In this document: one piece after another, positions 43,413 to 51,614 of the stretch
Layout of the letters: each line of letters starts with the position of its first letter
Position numbering within the stretch: position 1 is the first letter of the stretch
Assembly (NCBI GenBank): GCA_937975765.1
Contig: CALJUR010000109.1
Location: forward strand, 1-64,000
Origin: an uncultured Myxococcales bacterium
GTDB taxonomy: Bacteria; Myxococcota_A; UBA9042; DTJE01
DNA: 64,000 bases
Direction of reading: 5' to 3'
Notes under the pieces: model-generated
What the model saw: the letters and a program-made list of their open reading frames with translations, nothing else
The model's database searches: none
What the model was told of the DNA's origin: nothing
Made by a program: the position numbers and the translations under genes

Positions 43413-45266
43413 ATGCAGACCGAGGACCGGCCGACGCCCGTGAAACTGCCCCCCGTCGAGGAGGAACTGGCGCAGCGCTGCGCGTGGCTGATCCGGCTGC
43501 GCTGGCTGGCGGTGGCGGGGGTGTTCCTGGGCGCCCTGGCGGCCTGGCTGCTGGCCACTGGGCTGCCGGTGCCGCACGTCGCTTTCTGCGTGTGCGGCGG
43601 GCTGATCCTGGCCTACAACCTGCTGTTCCTGCAGATCCTGCGGCACCTGCGGCGGCAGGAGATCTCGACGGTCGCCTGGGGGCGGTTCGCCAGCGCGCAG
43701 TTCCTGACGGACTGGGTCGCGCTGGGCGTGCTGGTGCACCTGACCGGCGGCATCGCCAGCCCGCTGCTGTTCTTTTTCGTGTTCCACGCGATCCTGGCCA
43801 GCATCCTGCTGCCGCCCCGGCCGGCCTACGGGCACGCGACGTTCGGCGTGCTGCTGGTGGGGCTGCTGGCGCTGCTGGAGGGGGCGGGGCTGCTGCCGCA
43901 CCGGCCGATGGAGGGATTCGAGGGCATCGACCCCCGCGACCTGCGGGCGGTCGCGACGCGGTTCCTGTTCTTCGCGACGGCGATCGTGTTCGCGACGCAC
44001 CTGGCGGGTTCGATCGCGCGGCGTCTGTGGGCGCGGACGATGGAACTGACGCGGATGAAGGACTCGGTGGAGGCGGCGTTCCACCGGACGCGGACGCTGT
44101 ACGACATCGCGCGGGCCGTGAACTCGTCGCTGGACCTGTCGCAGGTGCTGAACACCATCGTGGCGCGCACGACGGTGGCGATGGACGGCAAGGCGTGCTC
44201 GATCCGGCTGCTGGACGAGGAGGGCCGGCTGCTGAAGTTGTCGGCGGCGTACGGGCTGTCGGACTCGTACCTGCAGAAGGGCGACGTGGACCCGGCGAGG
44301 AGCCCGGTGGACCAGTCGGCGATGACGGGCTGGGCGGTGCAGGTGCCGGACGTGGCCGAGGCGACGGCGTTCCAGTACCCGGTGGAGGCCCTGCGCGAGG
44401 GGATCCGGTCGGTCGTCGTGGCGCCGATGCTGCTGCGCGGCACGGCGATCGGCGTGCTGCGGCTGTACACCGCGCGCCGGCGGGAGTTTTCCGACGAGGA
44501 CGTGGGGTTCCTGATGGCGATCGCGTCGCAGGGCGCGGCCGCGATCGAGAACGCGCGGGCGTTCCACCATCTGGAGGAACTGGAGGAGGCGAAGGCGAAG
44601 TTCGTGTTCCTGGTGCTGCACCAGTTGAAGACCCCGGTGGCGTCGCTGCGGTCCAGCCTGTCCATCCTGGAGGAGGGGTTCCTGGACGAGGTGGACGAAC
44701 GGAAGAAGGCGCTGGTGGCGCGGATGGTGCGGCGCGTGGGCGGCCTGCAGGACCTGCTGCACGACCTGATGGCGCTGGGCAGCATGAAGGGGCGCGTGAC
44801 GGGGCGGGCGAAGGGGACGGTGGACCTGTCGGCGGTGGTGCGGGAGGTTCTGGACAAGGTGCAGTCCGAGGCGGAACGCAAGCGCATCGGGATCGACGCG
44901 GTGCTGCCGGACGGGCCGGTGACGATGTCGGGGGACGCGGACGACCTGGACAAGGTGGTCGGGAACCTGGTGGAGAACGCGGTCAAGTACACGCCGGACG
45001 GGGGACGGGTTTCGGTGACCCTGGTGGCGGACCAGAGCCGGGCGAGGCTGGTGTGCCGCGACACGGGCATCGGCATCGGGGAGGAGGCGCTGGGGCGGGT
45101 CTTCGACGAGTTCTACCGCGCGGGCAACGCCAAGCAGTTCGCCGAGGGCACCGGGCTGGGGTTGTCGCTGGTGAAGCGCCTGGTGGACCTGTACCACGGC
45201 GACATCCGGGTGGCGTCGAAGGTCGGCGAGGGAAGCACGTTCACGGTGGAGTTGCCTCTCGAGTAG
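43413..45266 (+). CDS. six-TM sensor histidine kinase with GAF domain
   Basis: 617 residues. Six hydrophobic helices fall between residues about 28 and 210 with short loops, an integral membrane sensor. A GAF domain at about 230-380 (LYDIARAVNSSLDLSQVLNTI to ASQGAAAIENARAF) precedes HisKA with FLVLHQLKTPVASL (His403), then HATPase with GNLVENAVKYTP, RDTGIGIGEEAL and GTGLGLSLVKRLV, all intact. Last gene of the hydrogenase-kinase operon. Its TAG stop (45264-45266) is the first triplet of a GC palindrome. Ligand unknown; membrane-embedded helices could sense quinone, redox state or a gas. Confidence 0.92.
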   Translation: MQTEDRPTPVKLPPVEEELAQRCAWLIRLRWLAVAGVFLGALAAWLLATGLPVPHVAFCVCGGLILAYNLLFLQILRHLRRQEISTVAWGRFASAQFLTDWVALGVLVHLTGGIASPLLFFFVFHAILASILLPPRPAYGHATFGVLLVGLLALLEGAGLLPHRPMEGFEGIDPRDLRAVATRFLFFATAIVFATHLAGSIARRLWARTMELTRMKDSVEAAFHRTRTLYDIARAVNSSLDLSQVLNTIVARTTVAMDGKACSIRLLDEEGRLLKLSAAYGLSDSYLQKGDVDPARSPVDQSAMTGWAVQVPDVAEATAFQYPVEALREGIRSVVVAPMLLRGTAIGVLRLYTARRREFSDEDVGFLMAIASQGAAAIENARAFHHLEELEEAKAKFVFLVLHQLKTPVASLRSSLSILEEGFLDEVDERKKALVARMVRRVGGLQDLLHDLMALGSMKGRVTGRAKGTVDLSAVVREVLDKVQSEAERKRIGIDAVLPDGPVTMSGDADDLDKVVGNLVENAVKYTPDGGRVSVTLVADQSRARLVCRDTGIGIGEEALGRVFDEFYRAGNAKQFAEGTGLGLSLVKRLVDLYHGDIRVASKVGEGSTFTVELPLE

Positions 45267-45290
45267 GGAGGGGGCCCCGTCCCCCGCCTC
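45264..45290 (+). repeat. GC palindrome supplying the kinase stop codon
   Basis: TAGGGAGGGGGCCCCGTCCC then CCGCCTC; the same family as the mvhG-mvhA copies, with one change in the stem. The first three bases are the stop codon of the six-TM kinase. Confidence 0.75.
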
Positions 45291-45551
45291 CTGATGACAT
45301 GCACGATCGTTCCAGGGAAGGCCGGGTCCCGGGGGTGCCCCTCCGGGAACGGAGGCCCGCAGGGGCTCTGCCCCCACCGGCCTCCTGCTGTCTACGGCGC
45401 GGCCAATGCATGGATTGCCCCCGCAAGGTGGCCGCGCCTCCGTCGGCTCCCTCCGGAGCACCCCCGGACCCGGCCCGCGCTCCTGCGTGGTCGTGTAAGG
45501 CGGGGGACGGGGCCCCCGCCCAAGAAAAGGACAAGGCGCGGGTCCGCGGAT
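45267..45551. other. 285-bp convergent gap with several palindromes, no gene
   Basis: Between the kinase and hypF ends. It contains the 45264-45290 palindrome, CCTCCGGGAACGGAGG near 45341, GGGGCTCTGCCCC near 45362, and another copy of the GC repeat at 45494-45521. No frame with neighbour-like codon bias is evident. Probably a repeat-rich 3' buffer that separates converging transcripts. Confidence 0.6.
45494..45521. repeat. GC palindrome downstream of hypF
   Basis: TGTAAGGCGGGGGACGGGGC followed by CCCCGCCC. Thirty-one bases from the hypF stop; same family, here with TAA in place of TAG at the left edge. Confidence 0.75.
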
Positions 45552-47939
45552 TCACGCGTCCAGGGAATGCAGCGCCGCGAGGGCCTGGCCCAGGGCGATG
45601 CCGCCGTCGTTGGCGGGGACCTGGGAGGGGGCGAGGACCTGAAGGCCGGCGGCGGAGAGACGGCGGGAGAGGCCGGCCAGAAGGAAGCGGTTCTGGAAGG
45701 CGCCGCCGGACAGCGCGACGGTGTCCAGCGAGGCCTCGCGGGCGGCGTGCAGGGCGGCGGAGGCGAACGCGGACACGACGGTCTCCTGGAAGCGGGCGCA
45801 GGCGAGCGCAGGGGGCAGGCCGGCCAGCAGGTCTCCGGCCAGCGCGCGGACCAGCGGGCGGGGGTCGATCTCGGGCAGGCCGGCAGCGTCGTGGCCGACG
45901 ACGACCGGGTAGGGGTCGAGGCCGGCAACCGGCAGGGCGGCGGGATGCGACGGGTCCCAGCCGCCGGCCGGGGACGGGTCTTCGTCGGGGACGGCGCGCA
46001 GGGCGGCGTGCTCGACGGCCATCGCGGCCTCGCCGTCGAAGGTGGTGACGGGGCACAGCCCGCATAGCGCGGAGACCGCGTCGAACAGGCGGCCCAGGCC
46101 CGCGCTGGGCGGCAGGTCGCGCCCCTCGACACACAGGCGTGCCACGGTTGCGACACGGTCGGCGGCCACGGCGTGCGGGCCGGAGGCCCATCGGGAGGCG
46201 AAGACGGGCACCAGGTCGTCGGCGCCGGCCTCGTGCAGGGCCGACACCGCCAGGCGCCAGGTCTCGACGGTCGCCCGGTCCCCGCCGGGCATCGGCAGCG
46301 GGCGCAGGTGGGCCAACCGCTCGAACCGGGCCCCGTCGACCCGCAGGACCTCGCCGCCCCAGATCGTCCCGTCGGTGCCGTACCCGGTGCCGTCCAGCGC
46401 CAGGCCCAGGACCGGCCCGGCGATGCGGTGCTCGGCCACGCTGGCCAGCACGTGGGCATGGTGGTGCTGCACCGGCACCATCGGCGCGCCGGGGCACAGC
46501 CGGTCGCGCAGCCGGGCGGCCAGCCGCGTGGACTGGTAGTCCGGGTGCAGGTCGTGCGCGATTGCGGTGGGCTTGACGGCCAGCAGTTCGCACAGGTGGA
46601 CCGCGGCCTCCTCGAACCACGCGGCCGTCGCGGCGTTGGCCAGGTCGCCGACGTGCGGGCCCAGGAAGGCCTGGTTGCCGCGCGTCACGCAGAAGGCGTT
46701 CTTCAGGTCGGCGCCGACGGCCAGGATCGGCGGGGCCGACCGGGGCAGCGGCAGGGGCAGCGGCACGTACCCGCGGCTGCGGCGGACCATCCGGGGATGC
46801 CCGTCGGCGACGAAGGCAACCGAATCGTCGCAGCGGGTTACAATGCCGCGGTCGTGCACCAGGAAGGCGTCCGCGATGCCAGACAGGCGCTTCACCGCCT
46901 CGTCGTTGCCGGACGCGATCGGCTCGTCGTGCGGGTTGGCGGACGTCATCACCATCGCGTTGAAGGGGCCATCCGCCAGCAGCAGGTGGTGCAGCGGCGC
47001 GTACGGCAGCATCGCCCCGACGAAGGCGTTGCGCGGCGCGACGGCGTCCGCCAAGTCGTACCCGTCCGACTTGCGCAGCAGCACGATGGGGCGGGCCGGC
47101 GTCTCCAGCAGGGCAGCCTCGGCGGCGTCCACGCGGGCGTACTCGCGGATCCCGGCCAGCGATGGGCTCATCACCGCGAAGGGCTTGCCGTCGCGCTCCT
47201 TCACGCAGCGCAGGCGAGACACCGCGGCCGCGTCGCGCGCAACGCAGGCCAGGTGGAAGCCGCCCAGGCCCTTGATTGCCACGATCGCTCCGGCGCGCAA
47301 CCGGCGGACCGCCTCGGCCAGCGCATCGGCAACGTCGGCGTCCCGCCCGTCGGCCTCCCGCAGCGACAGGCGCGGGCCACAGACGGGGCACGCGTTGGGC
47401 TCGGCGTGGAAGCGCCGGGTCGCCGGGTCCCGGTACTCGGCCAGGCAGGCCGGGCACTGCACGAAGGAGGCCATCGTCGTCATGGTGCGGTCGTAGGGCA
47501 TCCCGCGGATCAGCGTATAGCGCGGCCCGCAGTCGGTGCAGTTGACGAACGGGTACCGGTGGCGGCGATTGGAGGGGTTGCGCATCTCGGCCAGGCAGGC
47601 GTCGCAGGTGGCCACGTCGGCGGGGACAAGGGTGGTGGACGTCGAGCCGCGGGAGGCGGTGATCGCGAAGCCGGACAGGCCCGCCGGGCGCAGCCAGGAC
47701 GGCTCGACCGACTCGACGCGGGCCATCACCGGCGCGGAGGTCCACAGCCGGTCGATCAGCGCGTCGATCGCGTCGCGGGGCCCCTCCACCTCGATCGCGA
47801 CGCCCTCCGGTTCGTTGCGGACGGAGCCGGCCAGGCCCAGGAAGGACGCCGTCCGGAACACGAACGGCCGGAACCCCACCCCCTGCACGATGCCCCGGAC
47901 CAGCAGCCGGCATCGCGTGGTGTCGCCCCCGTCACTCAT
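45552..47939 (-). CDS. hypF: hydrogenase maturation carbamoyltransferase HypF
   Basis: 795 residues. Acylphosphatase domain (about 10-95, GIVQGVGFRPFVFR), two Cys4 zinc fingers (CDACLAEM with CTDCGP; CPACLAEY with CPVCGP), a YrdC-like domain (about 205-390, AIVAIKGLGGFHLAC) and a C-terminal Kae1-like domain with VQHHHAHVLASVAEH and DGTGYGTDG. It converts carbamoyl phosphate to a carbamoyl-AMP and loads it on the HypE C-terminal Cys for cyanide ligand synthesis. Last in the hypABCDEF run; a MITE-like element separates it from hypE. Confidence 0.97.
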   Translation of the reverse strand: MSDGGDTTRCRLLVRGIVQGVGFRPFVFRTASFLGLAGSVRNEPEGVAIEVEGPRDAIDALIDRLWTSAPVMARVESVEPSWLRPAGLSGFAITASRGSTSTTLVPADVATCDACLAEMRNPSNRRHRYPFVNCTDCGPRYTLIRGMPYDRTMTTMASFVQCPACLAEYRDPATRRFHAEPNACPVCGPRLSLREADGRDADVADALAEAVRRLRAGAIVAIKGLGGFHLACVARDAAAVSRLRCVKERDGKPFAVMSPSLAGIREYARVDAAEAALLETPARPIVLLRKSDGYDLADAVAPRNAFVGAMLPYAPLHHLLLADGPFNAMVMTSANPHDEPIASGNDEAVKRLSGIADAFLVHDRGIVTRCDDSVAFVADGHPRMVRRSRGYVPLPLPLPRSAPPILAVGADLKNAFCVTRGNQAFLGPHVGDLANAATAAWFEEAAVHLCELLAVKPTAIAHDLHPDYQSTRLAARLRDRLCPGAPMVPVQHHHAHVLASVAEHRIAGPVLGLALDGTGYGTDGTIWGGEVLRVDGARFERLAHLRPLPMPGGDRATVETWRLAVSALHEAGADDLVPVFASRWASGPHAVAADRVATVARLCVEGRDLPPSAGLGRLFDAVSALCGLCPVTTFDGEAAMAVEHAALRAVPDEDPSPAGGWDPSHPAALPVAGLDPYPVVVGHDAAGLPEIDPRPLVRALAGDLLAGLPPALACARFQETVVSAFASAALHAAREASLDTVALSGGAFQNRFLLAGLSRRLSAAGLQVLAPSQVPANDGGIALGQALAALHSLDA

Positions 47940-47961
47940 GGCTCTGCGTCACCCCATCAAA

Positions 47962-48084
47962 TAGGGACAGCCTCCAATTTCCCGGACGCAACCCACTGGA
48001 GTTCCCTCAGGAACTCGCAGGAACAACCCGTCCATCCCCCGGGGAAACGCCGCCGCAGAAAAGAGAGGCTGGCCCTCTTTTTCA
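47962..48084. repeat. MITE-like palindromic element between hypE and hypF
   Basis: Second copy of the 28247-28359 element: left end TAGGGACAGCCTCCAATTT, right end on the minus strand GAGGGCCAGCCTCTC. The right end directly follows the hypE stop codon (TGA then AAAAAGAGGGCC). The interior shares little with the first copy, so only the ends look conserved. Confidence 0.7.
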
Positions 48085-49098
48085 GCAGATCCGGGGCAGG
48101 GGTTCGGAGGTGGGGGTGTCGTACAGGCGCCGGCCGCCATAGCGGGTGGACAGTGCCACCGGGCCGGACTCCCGCGGCACGACGAGACCGATCACCGCGG
48201 CCCCCTTCCCTTCCGGAACGCACGCGAATGCCGCCGCGGCTGCAGCCCCCTGGCCGCCGGGCACCACCGCCACCACCCTCCCCTCGCAGGCCAGGTACAG
48301 CGGGTCCAGCCCCAGCAGGTCGCACACCGCGTGGACCTCGTCGCGCACCGGCAGGTCCGCCTCGCGCAGGTCCACCGTGCGGCCCGCCTCCTTCGCGAAC
48401 TCCGCCAGCACCGTCGCCAGCCCGCCGCGGGTCGGGTCCCGCAGGAAGCGCGGGCGCACCCCGGCGGCGTACAGCGCGTCCACCAGCGCCAGCACCGGCC
48501 CGCAATCGCTGCGCAGCGCCCCCGGGTCCAGCCCGTTCCGCAGGGCCGCGATCACGCCCCCGTGGTCGCCGACCGGCCCGCTGACCACCACCTCGTCCGA
48601 CAGCTCCACCGACGCGACGCCCGTCGGCGGAAGGTCCCGCAGCCGCCCGACGCCCGCCGTGCAGACGAAGACGCCGTCGCCGTGCCCGCGCTCGACCACC
48701 TTCGTGTCGCCCGTGACGACCTCGACGCCGCAGCGCCGGGCCGCGGCCCCCATCGACGCCGCGAAGCCCTTCAGTTCGTCGATCGGCAGGCCCTCCTCCA
48801 GCAGGAAGGACGCCGACAGGGCCAGCGGGACCGAGCCGCCCACCGCCAGGTCGTTGACGGTGCCGTACACCGCCAGGCAGCCGATGTCCCCCCCGGGGAA
48901 GACTCGCGGGCTGACCACGAAGCCGTCGGTGGTCATCGCCAGCCGGCCCTCGACGCGCGGCAGCCACGCGGCGTCGCCCAGCGCGTCCAGCCGGGGGTTG
49001 GACAGGTGCGGCAGGAACACGTCACGCACCAGTTCGCCGGTCAGGCGGCCGCCGCTGCCGTGGCCCAGCGTGATCACCTGTGGCGGACGGTCAGGCAT
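48082..49098 (-). CDS. hypE: hydrogenase expression/formation protein HypE
   Basis: 338 residues. PurM-like ATP-binding fold: LGHGSGGRLTGELV at the start, TTDGFVVSPRVFPGGDIG, TGDTKVVERG, RDPTRGGLATVLAE, and the obligatory C-terminal PRIC, whose terminal Cys carries the thiocarboxamide/thiocyanate. It dehydrates the carbamoyl group from HypF to give CN- for the Fe site. Start ATG 49098; the frame upstream overlaps hypD and is excluded. 17 bp after hypD. Confidence 0.96.
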   Translation of the reverse strand: MPDRPPQVITLGHGSGGRLTGELVRDVFLPHLSNPRLDALGDAAWLPRVEGRLAMTTDGFVVSPRVFPGGDIGCLAVYGTVNDLAVGGSVPLALSASFLLEEGLPIDELKGFAASMGAAARRCGVEVVTGDTKVVERGHGDGVFVCTAGVGRLRDLPPTGVASVELSDEVVVSGPVGDHGGVIAALRNGLDPGALRSDCGPVLALVDALYAAGVRPRFLRDPTRGGLATVLAEFAKEAGRTVDLREADLPVRDEVHAVCDLLGLDPLYLACEGRVVAVVPGGQGAAAAAAFACVPEGKGAAVIGLVVPRESGPVALSTRYGGRRLYDTPTSEPLPRIC

Positions 49099-49115
49099 CT
49101 TCGATTGGCCTCCCC

Positions 49116-50237
49116 TCAGCGCCGGTGCCGGTACCGGGCCGCGCAGGTCCCCTCGAACGCCACCATGCACGGGCCCACCGGCGCATCCGGCGTGCAGGCG
49201 GTCGCGAACAGCGGGCAGTCCTCGGGCGACAGCCTCCCCAGCAGCACGTCGCCGCACCGGCACCCCGGCGCGATGTCGGCCACGTCCGGGTCCGGCGCCA
49301 CCCCGAAACGCGCCGCAGCGTCCCGGTCCCCGAACGCCCCGCGCAGGCCCAGCCCCGACACCGGGATGGTCCCGATCCCGCGCCACGCCGAGTCCCGCGC
49401 CTCGAACACCGCGTCCATCGCGGCCAGCGCCGCCGGGTTGCCGGCGTCCCGCACCGCGCGGCCGTAGTCGTTGCCCACGCGGGGCCGCCCCCGCGCCACC
49501 TGCTCCGCCAGGTCCCGGATGGCCAGCAGCAGGTCCACCGGCTCGAACCCGCCGACCGCCATCGGGATCGGCCGCCGCGCCGCCAAGTCCCGGTATGCCG
49601 AAAGCCCGGTCACCGTGATCACGTGCCCCGGCAGCAGGAAGCCCTCCGGCGCCACGCCCGGCAACCCCAGCAGCGCGTCCAGCGCCGGCGGCACCAGCCG
49701 ATGGCTGCACAGCACGCTGAAGTTCGGGGGCGGGTCCGCCAGCAGCGCGGCCGCGGTCGTGCAGGCCGTCGTCTCGAAGCCCACGCCGAAGAAGACCACC
49801 TGCCGGTCCGGCATCGCCCGCGCCAGCGCCACCGCGTCGGCCGCGCCATAGACCACCCGCACGTCGCCGCCGCGCGCCCGGGCGTCCGCCAGGCTGGTCC
49901 GCGCCGGCACCCGCACCACGTCCCCGAAGGTGGCCAGAACGACCCCGGGCACCAGCGCCAGCCGCACGGCCTGGTCCAGGTCCGAGGCCGGGCAGACGCA
50001 CACCGGGCAGCCCGGCCCGGCCACCAGGGTCAACCACAGCGGCAACAGGTCCCTCAGCCCGAACTGGCACAGGGCGTTCTCGTGCGTGCCACAGACGTGC
50101 ATCAGCCGGACGGGGCGGCCGGGTTGCAGGGCGCGGATGTCGGCGGCCAACGATTGCACGCGGGCGGGATCGCGGAAGGCGGCCAGCGCGTCAGCCAAGG
50201 GAGACTCCCGGGGCGGCGAGGGCGTCGCCGCGTCCAT
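49116..50237 (-). CDS. hypD: hydrogenase formation protein HypD
   Basis: 373 residues from the ATG at 50237. Family motifs: LMHVCGTHENALCQFGLRDLLP, AGPGCPVCVCP, FFGVGFETTACTTA, and C-terminal Fe-S cysteines in PGCRCGDVLLG, EDCPLF and ACTPDAP. HypD is the [4Fe-4S] scaffold where Fe(CN)2CO is built with HypC. Start is uncertain: the ATG at 50237 lies beside a palindromic repeat and has no ribosome binding site, while a TTG at 50198 has GGGAG at ideal spacing and begins exactly where family similarity begins (LADALAAFRDP). The shorter form may be the true one. Confidence 0.93.
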   Translation of the reverse strand: MDAATPSPPRESPLADALAAFRDPARVQSLAADIRALQPGRPVRLMHVCGTHENALCQFGLRDLLPLWLTLVAGPGCPVCVCPASDLDQAVRLALVPGVVLATFGDVVRVPARTSLADARARGGDVRVVYGAADAVALARAMPDRQVVFFGVGFETTACTTAAALLADPPPNFSVLCSHRLVPPALDALLGLPGVAPEGFLLPGHVITVTGLSAYRDLAARRPIPMAVGGFEPVDLLLAIRDLAEQVARGRPRVGNDYGRAVRDAGNPAALAAMDAVFEARDSAWRGIGTIPVSGLGLRGAFGDRDAAARFGVAPDPDVADIAPGCRCGDVLLGRLSPEDCPLFATACTPDAPVGPCMVAFEGTCAARYRHRR

Positions 50238-50240
50238 CCA

Positions 50241-50265
50241 GGCGGGGGACAGGGCCCCGGCCCTA
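50241..50265. repeat. GC palindrome between hypC and hypD
   Basis: On the minus strand TAGGGCCGGGGCCCTGTCCC then CCGCC. The hypC stop codon (50263-50265) is its first triplet, and the repeat lies just where the hypD ribosome binding site would be expected for the ATG at 50237. Confidence 0.75.
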
Positions 50266-50487
50266 CGGCGGGCCTTCGTCCAGCGCCACGGCCACCATGG
50301 CCATCGTCTCGGCGGCCTCGGCCTCGTCCAGCACCTGGATCGCATACCCGGCATGCACGATCAGCCAATCGCCGATCCGCACACCCGGCACCAGGTCCAG
50401 CCGCACGTCGCGGCCCACGCCCTGCACCTCGGCGCGCCCGGCCGCCCCGTCGATCGACACCAGCCGCATCGGCACCGCCAGGCACAT
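50263..50487 (-). CDS. hypC: hydrogenase assembly chaperone HypC
   Basis: 74 residues beginning with the diagnostic MCLAVPMRL, whose Cys2 binds the Fe(CN)2CO unit. It shuttles the iron fragment from HypD to the large subunit precursor. Normal length (70-90). It starts 3 bp after hypB; the stop codon is part of a palindromic repeat. Confidence 0.95.
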   Translation of the reverse strand: MCLAVPMRLVSIDGAAGRAEVQGVGRDVRLDLVPGVRIGDWLIVHAGYAIQVLDEAEAAETMAMVAVALDEGPP

Positions 50488-50490
50488 GGC

Positions 50491-51156
50491 TCATTCCCCC
50501 TGCCGGGCGGCCTGCCACCGCCCGACCAGCCAGTCGGTCCACGCATCCAGCCCCTCGCCGGTCCTCGACGACAGCCGGATCACCTGCAGCCCGGGGTTCA
50601 GCGCCCGCGCATCCGCCACGGCTGCCTCGGGGTCGAAATCCACGTGCGGCAGCAGGTCCACCTTGCCCAGCAGCATCAGCCGCGACTCGTGGAACATCAG
50701 CGGGTACTTCGCGGGCTTGTCCGCCCCCTCCGTCACCGACAGGATCATCGCCTTGTCGTGCTCGCCCAGGTCGAACTCGGCCGGGCACACCAGGTTCCCC
50801 ACGTTCTCCACGATCAGCACGTCGAAGTCCGCCGGGTCCATCGCGCCCAGGGCCGCCGCCACCATCCTGGCGTCCAGGTGGCACCCGCCGCCCGTGTTCA
50901 CCTGGTGCACCCGCACGCCGTGCCGCCCGATCCGGTCCGCGTCGCGGCACGTCTGGATGTCTCCCACGATCACGCCCAGCCGCACCCGGTCCCGCAACCG
51001 CTCCGCAGTGCGCTCCAGCAGCGTCGTCTTGCCCGCCCCCGGACCGCTCATCAGGTTCAGCACGTAGGTACCCGCCGCCCGGAAGCGCGCCCGGTTCGCC
51101 GCCGCCGCCCGGTCGTTGTCCGACAGGACGTCCCGCTCGATCGTCACTTCCGTCAT
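50491..51156 (-). CDS. hypB: hydrogenase nickel incorporation GTPase HypB
   Basis: 221 residues. G-domain P-loop SGPGAGKTTLLERT, metal site TGGGCHLDA, IVENVGNLVCPAEFDLGE, and LGKVDLLP (NKxD variant). No His-rich N-terminal stretch and no N-terminal CxxCGC, so nickel storage is absent. It hands Ni2+ with HypA to MvhA using GTP. Overlaps hypA by ATGA. Confidence 0.96.
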   Translation of the reverse strand: MTEVTIERDVLSDNDRAAAANRARFRAAGTYVLNLMSGPGAGKTTLLERTAERLRDRVRLGVIVGDIQTCRDADRIGRHGVRVHQVNTGGGCHLDARMVAAALGAMDPADFDVLIVENVGNLVCPAEFDLGEHDKAMILSVTEGADKPAKYPLMFHESRLMLLGKVDLLPHVDFDPEAAVADARALNPGLQVIRLSSRTGEGLDAWTDWLVGRWQAARQGE

Positions 51157-51521
51157 GCAACCCCCTCCGCCGGCAGCAGATCATCCACGTCCAGCGTCGT
51201 CAGCCGGATCTCGCGCCCCTGCAGCACGTCGCCGCCCCGTGCGCCGCATCGCGGGCACGGGTCTACCGGCTGCTCCCGCTGGCCCTCGTCGCCGCACTCC
51301 CGGCACCGCAGCACCAGCGGCACGCGCTGGATCTCCAGCCGGCACCCCTGCGCGCAGGTCCCCCGGCAGGCCACCTCGAACGCGAACGTCAGCGACTCCG
51401 GGTCCACGCAGGTCAGGCGACCCAGCAGCATCCTGGCCACGCGCACATGCCCGCCGCCGTGGCGCCCGGCCGTCTCGACCACGGCCTCGATCATCTGCTG
51501 GGCGATGGCGACCTCGTGCAC
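51153..51521 (-). CDS. hypA: hydrogenase nickel-insertion protein HypA
   Basis: 122 residues. The zinc site CRECGDEG and CPRCGARG is intact. Two in-frame GTG codons exist (51527 and 51521); the second is chosen because only it gives the invariant N-terminus Met-His-Glu, whose His2 binds nickel. First gene of the hypABCDEF operon and downstream of a TTGACA promoter. Confidence 0.93.
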   Translation of the reverse strand: MHEVAIAQQMIEAVVETAGRHGGGHVRVARMLLGRLTCVDPESLTFAFEVACRGTCAQGCRLEIQRVPLVLRCRECGDEGQREQPVDPCPRCGARGGDVLQGREIRLTTLDVDDLLPAEGVA

Positions 51522-51572
51522 GGGCACACCCCCGTTCCAGGGCCGGCAACTGCGCGATCTGCGACTCGAATG

Positions 51573-51601
51573 ATGGTGTCCGGGTCCGCGAGGCGTGTCA
51601 A
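51573..51601 (-). promoter_or_regulatory. promoter of hypABCDEF operon
   Basis: Minus-strand TTGACA (51596-51601) and CACCAT (51573-51578) with a 17-bp spacer, 52 bp before the hypA start. Layout matches the HD-GYP promoter (TTGACA, 17 bp, CACAGT). Confidence 0.6.
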
Positions 51602-51614
51602 GGGCTTGCGGGAA

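Noticed and set aside
45264..45290. Classical rho-independent terminator
   Set aside because: The hairpin is strong, but no T-run follows on either strand here or at the other copies, so it is listed as a repeat.
40758..45461. Long minus-strand open frame opposite the kinase genes
   Set aside because: Antisense shadow of the two histidine kinases; His/Arg/Gln-rich translation without domains.
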